Assembly: GCA_018623955.1 (NCBI GenBank)
Contig: JAAZUX010000011.1
Location: forward strand, 1 to 10,709
Direction: 5' to 3'
Source of the DNA: Flavobacteriaceae bacterium
Lineage (GTDB): Bacteria; Bacteroidota; Bacteroidia; Flavobacteriales; Flavobacteriaceae
DNA: 10,709 nucleotides
The notes below the pieces were generated by a model. It saw only the letters and a program-made list of their open reading frames with translations, ran no database searches and was not told where the DNA came from. Positions 1-6,466 of the stretch are shown one piece after another. The translations under genes were made by a program, and so were the position numbers. Numbering within the stretch: the first letter of the stretch is position 1; each line of letters begins with the position of its first letter.

Positions 1-175
1 AACTGGTCGTTATCGTTTGACAAAATTTTTTAGAGACGAAGAACCAAAAATCGAATTGTACAATCATTTAATGGATCCGGAGGAAAACCGGAATATTGCT
101 GCCGATCAACCAAAAATAGTTGATTCATTGATGCCTGTCTTGGAACAAGCTACACCGGAGTTTTATTTAAATTAA
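1..175 (+). CDS. C-terminal end of a sulfatase (partial, 5' end outside window)
   Basis: Reading from base 2, an open frame runs 57 codons to a TAA at 173-175; it is cut by the window edge and has no start here. The peptide contains YRLTKFF, then IELYNHLMDPEENRNIA and a final helix ending EFYLN. A strand giving 'R-Y-[KR]-L', followed by 'ELY[DN]...DP.E..N.A' and a short helix, is the usual C-terminal subdomain of S1 (alkaline-phosphatase fold) sulfatases. The wording is closest to the iduronate-2-sulfatase-like type, as in the complete gene at 9260-10705. The active-site half is not visible, so neither the formylglycine motif nor the substrate can be judged. It is followed by a 188-nt gap, so it probably ends an upstream transcription unit of the same locus. 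Family assignment is fairly secure; subtype is an inference. Confidence 0.8.
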   Translation, partial: TGRYRLTKFFRDEEPKIELYNHLMDPEENRNIAADQPKIVDSLMPVLEQATPEFYLN

Positions 176-246
176 AAAAGTAGCGGGTAATCACTTAATA
201 CCGATTTTACAGTCTGGAGTATAATGCTTTAATGCCTTACGAATTC

Positions 247-265
247 AATACAATTATTTTGTATT
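247..265. repeat. AT-rich inverted repeat, 7-bp arms
   Basis: AATACAA (247-253) and TTGTATT (259-265) are perfect inverted arms around a 5-nt spacer. The site lies about 70 nt after the stop of the partial sulfatase and about 85 nt before the candidate promoter. It is not followed by a T-run, so it is a poor intrinsic terminator. It could be an operator half-site pair or chance in AT-rich DNA; no function is claimed. Confidence 0.3.
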
Positions 266-326
266 TAGAAGAAGTCAACCGTTGTTAAATTAGATTTTTT
301 ATTTGTTAATTAATGGTTTTTTTCAA

Positions 327-358
327 ATTCGAATAATTCCAAATAAAAGTTAAATTTG
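327..358 (+). promoter_or_regulatory. Candidate Bacteroidota-type promoter for the 364-7813 gene group
   Basis: TAAATTTG at 351-358 matches the Bacteroidota -7 consensus TAnnTTTG exactly. The -33 element is weak: ATTC at 327-330, 20 nt upstream, where TTG or TTTG would be expected. It sits in an AT-rich gap in front of a run of five closely packed genes, where a promoter is expected. A block of 16 identical bases that includes it recurs at 7853-7868, in the only other sizeable gap downstream. The predicted transcription start would fall almost on the annotated GTG at 364, which bears on the choice of start for that gene. Confidence 0.5.
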
Positions 359-363
359 TAAAT

Positions 364-375
364 GTGTTCGAACAC
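364..375. promoter_or_regulatory. Perfect 12-bp palindrome GTGTTCGAACAC just downstream of the -7 element
   Basis: The bases from 364 to 375 are their own reverse complement. They begin 5 nt after the TAAATTTG element and overlap the GTG start of the sulfatase frame. The location suits a repressor operator covering the transcription start, or a small hairpin at the very 5' end of the mRNA (four base pairs closing TCGA). GTTCGAAC-type palindromes are bound by several regulator families, but none can be named from this window. It may also simply be coding sequence. Confidence 0.35.
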
Positions 376-1815
376 GAAAACCAAAAAAAATTGAACGAGA
401 CACAATCCATTTTTTCAAAGTCGATTTCCTTGAAAATTTTCATACTCGCTTTATGCTGTTTTTTATCATCATGTAACACTCAATTAGAGAAGGAAAGAAA
501 ACCCAACTTTATTTTGATTCTCACTGATGATCAAAGTTGGGTAGGCACCTCATTTTTGGCAGACCCCGCAGACCCGCGTTCCAAAAGTGATTTTTATCAA
601 ACCCCAAACATGGAACGATTGGCCAAGAGCGGTATGCGAATGACCAATGGATATGCACCGGCTCCTTTTTGTTCCCCAACCAGAAAAAGCATATTAACGG
701 GATTGAATCCTGCCAAACACGAATACCAAAAAGACAGGGACCTTTGGACCATGACTTTTAGAAAGCAGTTGACGATTCCCAAAATTCTTAAAATGGCAGA
801 TTCCAATTATGTGACCGCTCACTTTGGAAAATGGGATGCCCGTTATGACAATTTTACTCCCGAGGAAATGGGTTATGATGTCAGTGACGGACTGACCGGA
901 AACAATACCGGAGGGGGAAAGAAAACATTGAACAAAAACGGCGAGGATTTACCCTTCAAAATGGGTAAAGCCTGGCCCAAAGCCTATGACGATCCCAAAC
1001 TGATTTTCTCCCTTACCCAAAGATCCGGTGATTTCATCGAAGAGCAAACCAAAAACAGCAAGCCTTTTTTCATTCAAATTTCACATTATGCAGTCCATTT
1101 GGCCATTACCTACAGCCAAAAAAACATAGACAAGTACAGCAGAGTAGAAAAAGGAAAAAAACATTTTGTTCCTCAGTTTGCCGCCATGACTGAAGATTTG
1201 GATGAGGGGATTGGAATATTACTCAATAAAGTAGCCTCTCTCGGAATAGCGGATAATACCTACATCATTTTTTTGTCCGACAATGGTGGAAGAACCTCAA
1301 TTCCTATTGGGGTAGAACAAAAAGTGACAAGAAACTTTCCTTTAAGGGCAGGCAAGGGATCAATGTATGAGGGCGGACTCAGGGTTCCTTTTATCGTTGC
1401 AGGCCCCGGGATATCTCAAAACACCTACTCCAACGTCCCCGTAACGGGTTTAGATATTCTGCCTACTGTGGCAAGATTGGCAGGCTACAAAGATTCACTA
1501 CCTGAAAATCTTGATGGCGGAAACCTAGAAGCCATCATTCACAACAAGGGAATTGGAACGATAGAGCGAAAAAGTCCCTACCTTGTTTTTCATCAGGCGG
1601 CAAACAGAAAACCTATCTCCGCCATTCGATGGGGCAATTACAAACTCGTTAAAGATTGGCGCTTTAACAAATTGGAACTTTTTAACCTTTCCAAAGACAT
1701 TGAAGAAAAAAATGACCTTTCTAAAGAAATACCTGAATTGGTGGAAAAATTAAATGATGCTTTGATCCGATTTTTGGTAGAGGTCAATGCAGAAACTAAA
1801 CAAACAGAAACTTAA
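364..1815 (+). CDS. S1 family sulfatase, predicted lipoprotein
   Basis: A formylglycine-dependent sulfatase hydrolysing sulfate esters, predicted to be anchored outside the cytoplasm. With the GTG at 364 the protein has 483 residues. A hydrophobic stretch (about 22-36) ends in lipobox LSSC, with lipidated Cys37. Visible active-site parts are the metal pair D55-D56 (LTDDQ), the formylglycine motif CSPTRKSILTG with C103, GKWD at 155-158, H245, D306-N307 (SDNGG) and K331 (RAGKG). D158 stands where most S1 sulfatases have the His of GKWH. Length is normal for the family. The start is uncertain: GTG 364 sits 5 nt after the candidate -7 element with no ribosome binding site. In-frame TTG codons at 391 and 430 would still leave a usable signal peptide. 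An ATG at 362 is in another frame. It is the first gene of a five-gene run, and the next gene follows after 15 nt. The natural substrate cannot be read from sequence. Confidence 0.93.
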   Translation: MFEHENQKKLNETQSIFSKSISLKIFILALCCFLSSCNTQLEKERKPNFILILTDDQSWVGTSFLADPADPRSKSDFYQTPNMERLAKSGMRMTNGYAPAPFCSPTRKSILTGLNPAKHEYQKDRDLWTMTFRKQLTIPKILKMADSNYVTAHFGKWDARYDNFTPEEMGYDVSDGLTGNNTGGGKKTLNKNGEDLPFKMGKAWPKAYDDPKLIFSLTQRSGDFIEEQTKNSKPFFIQISHYAVHLAITYSQKNIDKYSRVEKGKKHFVPQFAAMTEDLDEGIGILLNKVASLGIADNTYIIFLSDNGGRTSIPIGVEQKVTRNFPLRAGKGSMYEGGLRVPFIVAGPGISQNTYSNVPVTGLDILPTVARLAGYKDSLPENLDGGNLEAIIHNKGIGTIERKSPYLVFHQAANRKPISAIRWGNYKLVKDWRFNKLELFNLSKDIEEKNDLSKEIPELVEKLNDALIRFLVEVNAETKQTET

Positions 1816-1830
1816 ATACAACTTTAACTT

Positions 1831-3048
1831 ATGAATCACTCCAGAAGAAAATTTTTCAAGCAATCCAGTTTAGCATTGCCACTACTTCTTACTCCTGGTG
1901 TTTTTTCTTGTTCATCTTTTACGTCCACCAAGGAAGTAAAGATTGATGAGATCAATTTATTTTTAATCAACGTAACCAAGGAGCGTAATTTCAGTTTTGG
2001 TGTATGGAAAAACAGACAGCACATCATGATCAATATAAAAGGGGGAAATCACATTGGCTGGGGAGAGACAAAAGTTTCCAGCAATCAGCCTGATTTTGAT
2101 TTGTCTGCTTGGTCTGAGGAGTTTAAAAAACTAAAAGGGATGAAATTGGGGGAAGCCATTGAAGAGGTTAGAAATCAATTTCTAACGGGTAATTGGAAGC
2201 CCATAGTCACAGAAGGTTTATTGATGACCCTTTATGATCTAATGGGTAAGATTGAAAATAAACCCACCGTCAAAATATGGGGTTTAACGGGAGAAGCTCC
2301 TGTGCCCGGGATTTTCTGTATTTTGGAAAAGGAGGAAACAATGGTGGTCAAACAAGCACAGATTGCTGTAGATCAAAACATGCATCGTTATGTCAAAATC
2401 AAAATGTTTGGGGATTTTGAATTGGATAAAAAGAATGTCAGTGCCTTGCGAAAATTTTTAGGGCCGGATTCTTTTATCGTGGGAGACCCTAACCAAGGCT
2501 ACGAACACGTCAAGGACTTACAGGAAGTATCAGAAATCATGATTGCCCTCAACGAGGCCGGAATGGATGGGGTAGAAGACCCCTCCAATCTGAGTAAAGA
2601 AGATTTGATCTATTTGCAAGCTCATGTTGGCAAATTGTCAATTATACCAGATAAAATCATGCGACCTGCTTCCAAAAGCATCAACTATTTCGATGATCGC
2701 ATGGGGAATTATTTCAATCTTCATCCCAATTGTATGGGGACTTTTACTGAGATCAATGAAATCTCAAAGGTGATCAGAGCCTCTCAAAAAGGGATAATGA
2801 TTGGCGACTCCAGTCTGATTGGTGCCGCTTGTACATTTTGGCAACAAATAGCCATTGGCAATCAAGATTCCTGGGTAGAAGCCATGGAGAAACCTCAGGA
2901 ACAAGATGCTTTCTTAAAGTGTGTGTTAGAAAAGGCCACTCACCTCAATGAAGAAGGTAAGGTAGAGGTGGATTTCAAACCCGGCTTTGGACTAAAAGTA
3001 GACGAACAAAAATTAATTTCACTTGCTGACGCACACCTAAAAATTTGA
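1831..3048 (+). CDS. Enolase-superfamily (mandelate racemase/muconate lactonizing-like) protein with Tat-lipoprotein signal
   Basis: A 405-residue protein of the enolase superfamily, whose members remove a proton alpha to a carboxylate and then racemise, dehydrate or cycloisomerise the product. The N-terminal capping domain occupies roughly 35-150 and the barrel the rest. The K-x-K base motif is at K189-I-K191. Metal-ligand candidates are D219 (VGDPNQ), E249 (GVEDP) and D274 (IIPDK). At the end of the sixth strand, where relatives carry a catalytic Lys or an Asp of an Asp-His dyad, the sequence reads NLHPN (296-300), so the acid partner is unclear. The N-terminus, SRRKFFK (4-10), a hydrophobic run and VFSC with C27, matches a twin-arginine signal plus a lipobox. 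Export is unusual for this mostly cytoplasmic superfamily. Only 1 nt separates its stop from the GH92 start. A sugar-acid or uronate substrate is inferred from context. Confidence 0.85.
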   Translation: MNHSRRKFFKQSSLALPLLLTPGVFSCSSFTSTKEVKIDEINLFLINVTKERNFSFGVWKNRQHIMINIKGGNHIGWGETKVSSNQPDFDLSAWSEEFKKLKGMKLGEAIEEVRNQFLTGNWKPIVTEGLLMTLYDLMGKIENKPTVKIWGLTGEAPVPGIFCILEKEETMVVKQAQIAVDQNMHRYVKIKMFGDFELDKKNVSALRKFLGPDSFIVGDPNQGYEHVKDLQEVSEIMIALNEAGMDGVEDPSNLSKEDLIYLQAHVGKLSIIPDKIMRPASKSINYFDDRMGNYFNLHPNCMGTFTEINEISKVIRASQKGIMIGDSSLIGAACTFWQQIAIGNQDSWVEAMEKPQEQDAFLKCVLEKATHLNEEGKVEVDFKPGFGLKVDEQKLISLADAHLKI

Positions 3049-3049
3049 T

Positions 3050-5422
3050 ATGAAAAAAATACAACTCTTTATACTGTTAATGGGAACTTTGGTTTACGGT
3101 CAACGCCCTGTAGATTTAGTCAATCCTCTGGTCGATGCTGCCAATTCCCGGTGGTTCTTTTTTTCCTCTGCTACCCGTCCTTTTGGAATGGTCAATTTAA
3201 GTCCTGACATGGGAACCGCTGGTGCCTGGGAATCGGGCTACCGCTACAATCAAAAAACCATTAACTTTTTCAGTCACATCCACGCTTGGCAACTGTCGGG
3301 TATACCTGTGATGCCTACTGTCGGGAAAATCAAAGCTCATCTGGGTCCCAAAGCCTATGGATCCTCCTATTCTCATGACAGAGAAACCGTAGAAGCCGGT
3401 TATCATTCTGTCGTTTTAGACGATTACAACATCAAGGCAGAACTGACCTCTACAGTTCGTGTAGGCTTTCACCGCTATACCTTTCCCAAGTCCGATCAAA
3501 GTGCTGTTATCCTTGATCTATCCACCCAATTGGGCCCCAGTGGTACAGCAAGTGGATATGTAAAAAAAATATCCAACAAAAAACTACAAGGTTATGCTGT
3601 GATGGAAAAAACCATAAGAAGACCCAAAGACACCAAAGTCTTTTTCAGTCTCCATTTTGATCGACCTTTTGAGGGTTTATATGCCTTTCAGGATCAAAAA
3701 TTACTGGGTAAAGTAAAAGAATTCAAAGGTGAGAATGGAGGCGTATATCCTTTGTTTAAGACCAAAGAAGGAGAACAAATCATGATGAAAGTTGCGATCT
3801 CCTATGTCAGCATGGAACAAGCCGAACTCAATCTCCAAACCGAATTAAACCATTGGTATTTTGACACTGTAGTTCAAGATTCCAAAAACCAATGGAATGA
3901 TTACCTCAGCAGAATTGAAATCAAGGGAAACACCAAAGATCAGCAGATCCGATTTTACACTGATCTGTGGCATGCATTACAGGGTCGAAGGATCATCAGT
4001 GATGTCAATGGCAAATACAGCGATATGACCGGAGAAAAGCAACGTATTGGACAAATCCCTCTGAATAAAAATGGAAAGCCCAAATTCAACCACTACAATT
4101 CCGACTCGTTTTGGGGTGCACAATGGACCCTAAATACCCTTTGGCACTTGGTTTATCCCAGAATCTCAGAGGAATTTGTCAATTCCATGTTATTGATGTA
4201 CGATGATGGAGGCTTGATCCCCAGAGGTCCCTCGGGAGGAAATTACACCTATGTGATGACCGGAGCTTCCACCACCCCGTTTATTGTCAGTGCCTATATG
4301 AAAGGCATCAGAGGTTTTGATATTGACAAAGCCTATCAGGGCATGCTTAAAAACGCCCTACCCGGAGGAATCATGAGCAAGGTGGGCTATGAGCACAACA
4401 CCAACAAAGGGGGGGGTATAGAATACTATATCGACAGGGGATATGTACCCTTTCCTTTGTATGACAAGCAATATGGATTCCACCAGTGCGGGCCGGGAGT
4501 AACTATGGAATATGCCTACCAGGATTGGACTTTGGCGCAAATGGCCAAGGCTTTAAACAAAATTAGCGACCATGAAATGCTCCAAAAAAGAGCTGCCAAC
4601 TACCGTAATATTTATGACTCTTCTATTGGTTGGATGCGGGCAAGAACCTTGGACGGTAATTGGATCGAACCATTTGATCCTTTGGTTTACGAGGAAGATT
4701 ACAAGGACCCCCTAGGCTCTGGTTTTGTGGAAGCCACTGCCGCCGCTGCTACCTGGTTTGTGCCCCATGACTTGGCCGGACTAGCTGATCTGATGGGGGG
4801 GAGAGAAACTGCCGCAAGACGATTAAATCAATCTTTTTTGATCGCCAAACAGCACGGTTTTGTTACTCATCACTATCGGAAGGATAAATTTGTGACCAGT
4901 GAAAGAAAAAGAGCATACATTAACTATGGAAACCAACCTTCCATGCAAACCGGATATATATTTAATTATTTTGGTCAACCTTGGCTCACTCAAAAATGGG
5001 TAAGAGAAGTGATACAATATGTTTACAGTGATAATGACCCTCAACACGGATACAGCGGTGATGAGGATCAAGGCTTGATGGGGGCACTTTCAGTGTTAAT
5101 GAAAATAGGGCTTTTTGAGATGAAAGGGGGAGCAGATATTGATCCTGCTTATGACCTTTCCAGTCCTGTATTCGATAAGATAATTATCCATTTGGATCAA
5201 GATTATTACTCCGGAGACCACTTTACCATTAAGGTAAATGAAAACAGTACCAAAAATAAGTATATTCAAAGTGTAAAACTCAATGGAAGCACCCTCAATC
5301 AATCTTGGTTTTATCACAAGGATTTGGTCAAAGGTGGTACCTTGGAGTATGTTTTAGGGGAGGAGCCCAATTATGATTGGGCAACGGCTGAGGAATTACT
5401 TCCGGCCAGTATGTCTGACTGA
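3050..5422 (+). CDS. GH92 family glycosyl hydrolase (alpha-mannosidase family), secreted
   Basis: A 790-residue protein of GH92, a family whose characterised members are calcium-dependent inverting exo-alpha-mannosidases. Residues 1-17 form a Sec signal peptide, probably cut near VYG-Q. Family landmarks appear in order: VNPLVDA (24-30), RPFGMVNLSPD (43-53), WESGYRY (60-66), FSHIHAW (74-80), the SDSFWG region (351-356), DDGGLIPRGP (385-394), the probable catalytic acid E561 in GSGFVEA, VPHDLAGL (571-578), FGQPWLTQKWVRE (641-653), and GDEDQG (670-675), which matches the GNDDCGQ segment carrying the general base. Length is typical. Several motifs differ from characterised mannosidases: GNQPSMQ (627-633) replaces GNEPxH, and the usual W-D-T-F-R reads S-D-S-F-W. 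Linkage or even sugar specificity may therefore differ. It is tightly coupled to both neighbours. G8 (4409-4416) and G7 (4795-4801) runs lie in frame. Confidence 0.9.
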   Translation: MKKIQLFILLMGTLVYGQRPVDLVNPLVDAANSRWFFFSSATRPFGMVNLSPDMGTAGAWESGYRYNQKTINFFSHIHAWQLSGIPVMPTVGKIKAHLGPKAYGSSYSHDRETVEAGYHSVVLDDYNIKAELTSTVRVGFHRYTFPKSDQSAVILDLSTQLGPSGTASGYVKKISNKKLQGYAVMEKTIRRPKDTKVFFSLHFDRPFEGLYAFQDQKLLGKVKEFKGENGGVYPLFKTKEGEQIMMKVAISYVSMEQAELNLQTELNHWYFDTVVQDSKNQWNDYLSRIEIKGNTKDQQIRFYTDLWHALQGRRIISDVNGKYSDMTGEKQRIGQIPLNKNGKPKFNHYNSDSFWGAQWTLNTLWHLVYPRISEEFVNSMLLMYDDGGLIPRGPSGGNYTYVMTGASTTPFIVSAYMKGIRGFDIDKAYQGMLKNALPGGIMSKVGYEHNTNKGGGIEYYIDRGYVPFPLYDKQYGFHQCGPGVTMEYAYQDWTLAQMAKALNKISDHEMLQKRAANYRNIYDSSIGWMRARTLDGNWIEPFDPLVYEEDYKDPLGSGFVEATAAAATWFVPHDLAGLADLMGGRETAARRLNQSFLIAKQHGFVTHHYRKDKFVTSERKRAYINYGNQPSMQTGYIFNYFGQPWLTQKWVREVIQYVYSDNDPQHGYSGDEDQGLMGALSVLMKIGLFEMKGGADIDPAYDLSSPVFDKIIIHLDQDYYSGDHFTIKVNENSTKNKYIQSVKLNGSTLNQSWFYHKDLVKGGTLEYVLGEEPNYDWATAEELLPASMSD

Positions 5423-5435
5423 TAAAATAAATTAC

Positions 5436-6458
5436 GTGAAAAAAAAGGTTGGATTTGGGATCATAGGAACGGGGAATATTGCAAAATTTCATGCCGACTG
5501 TATTAAAAAAATACCCAATGCCTTTCTTTTTGGTGTACTTAGCAAATCCCAATCTAGAGCCGTTCAAGTCGCAAAAAATTACAAATGTCCTGTTTTTTGG
5601 GAAATGGAAAAATTACTCTCTCATCCCGAGATTGATGTCATTTGTGTTTGTAACGAAAGTGGTTTACACGGAACTACTATTTCTAAAATTGCAAAGGCAG
5701 GAAAACATATTCTTTGTGAAAAACCCTTGGAGACGACTGTGGAAAAAATCGAACAGATAGAAATGGTGGTAAAATCCTTTGGAGTGCTACTGGGGTGTGT
5801 ATTTCAAAATCGTGAAAATCCGGAGTACAAAAAACTCAAAACATATGTTGAAACGGGCAGTTTAGGCAAAATTTTGTTATGCCAAACCAGCATTAACTGG
5901 TATCGTCCCCCGATTTATTACGAAGGTTCATGGCGAGGAACAAAGGCTTTGGATGGAGGTGCTGCCCTAATCAATCAAGGTATTCATACCATTGATTTGA
6001 TGCTCAACCTTATGGGTGAGGTAAGTGTGATCAGTGGATTTATCGATACTTTGAATCACCGGATCGAAGGAGAAGATGTGGCAGTAGCTGCCCTAAGGTT
6101 CAAGAATGGTGCGTTGGGAACGATCTCCGGAGGCACGGCACTATTTCCTGGTGAGCCTGAATCAATCTCCATTTATGGTACTTTAGGCAATATTGTTTTT
6201 AGGGGTGGGAAAATTGTTTCCTCTTCTGTTAAGACCATCGATCAAGCTTTAAACCTGTCTGATGATAATCCCGGTTCCGGTGCTTCGGATCCAATGGCCA
6301 TTACTGATCAATTTCATATCGCTGCCATACAGGATATGATAGATGCGATAAGCCACAGCCATACTCCTAAGGTGAATATTGACGAAGCCAAAAAGTCCGT
6401 GGCTCTGATCAATGCCATTTATAAATCTGCGGGAAATAAAATAGAACTTAAAATATAA
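5436..6458 (+). CDS. Gfo/Idh/MocA family NAD(P)-dependent oxidoreductase, cytoplasmic
   Basis: A 340-residue oxidoreductase if translation begins at GTG 5436. An in-frame ATG at 5373 would add 21 residues unlike the family and overlap the GH92 gene by 50 nt. From the GTG the protein opens MKKKVGFGIIGTGNIA, placing the dinucleotide-binding GxGxxA at residues 8-16 as usual. The family EKP motif is at 95-97 (K96 is the usual catalytic lysine). The second domain has GGAALINQGIHTID with H184 and D187, the typical active-site His and Asp. There is no signal peptide, so it should act in the cytoplasm on a sugar or polyol released by the exported enzymes; the exact substrate is unknown. It lies 13 nt after the GH92 stop and 8 nt before the next sulfatase, so it is probably co-transcribed. 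An A8 run follows the start codon (5439-5446). Confidence 0.88.
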   Translation: MKKKVGFGIIGTGNIAKFHADCIKKIPNAFLFGVLSKSQSRAVQVAKNYKCPVFWEMEKLLSHPEIDVICVCNESGLHGTTISKIAKAGKHILCEKPLETTVEKIEQIEMVVKSFGVLLGCVFQNRENPEYKKLKTYVETGSLGKILLCQTSINWYRPPIYYEGSWRGTKALDGGAALINQGIHTIDLMLNLMGEVSVISGFIDTLNHRIEGEDVAVAALRFKNGALGTISGGTALFPGEPESISIYGTLGNIVFRGGKIVSSSVKTIDQALNLSDDNPGSGASDPMAITDQFHIAAIQDMIDAISHSHTPKVNIDEAKKSVALINAIYKSAGNKIELKI

Positions 6459-6466
6459 ATCAAGGA

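Noticed and set aside
184..203. Possible terminator hairpin after the partial sulfatase (CGGGTA with TACCG)
   Set aside because: The stem is only about five pairs with a bulge and no T-run follows, so it cannot be supported as an intrinsic terminator.
232..288. An 18-codon ATG frame in the first intergenic gap
   Set aside because: It has no ribosome binding site and no recognisable sequence features, and it overlaps the AT-rich inverted repeat; chance is the simplest explanation.
364..1815. The first sulfatase as a catalytically dead paralogue because of GKWD
   Set aside because: The formylglycine cysteine, metal ligands, catalytic lysines and H245 are all present, so inactivity is not supported by one substitution.
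5373..5435. ATG 5373 as the start of the Gfo/Idh/MocA gene
   Set aside because: It would overlap the GH92 gene by 50 nt and add 21 residues before a nucleotide-binding motif that normally sits very near the N-terminus; GTG 5436 fits better.
4823..5567. Several antisense open frames of 73-82 codons opposite the GH92 and Gfo/Idh/MocA genes
   Set aside because: They oppose well supported genes, have no promoter or ribosome binding context and no recognisable domain, so they are taken as shadows.
5479..5760. A 93-codon frame inside the Gfo/Idh/MocA gene
   Set aside because: It lies wholly within a gene with clear family motifs, in another frame, and its product shows no recognisable domain.
6459..6466. 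AAGGA before ATG 6467 as a classic Shine-Dalgarno site
   Set aside because: It abuts the start codon with no spacer, and such sites are not generally used in Bacteroidota; the coincidence is not informative.
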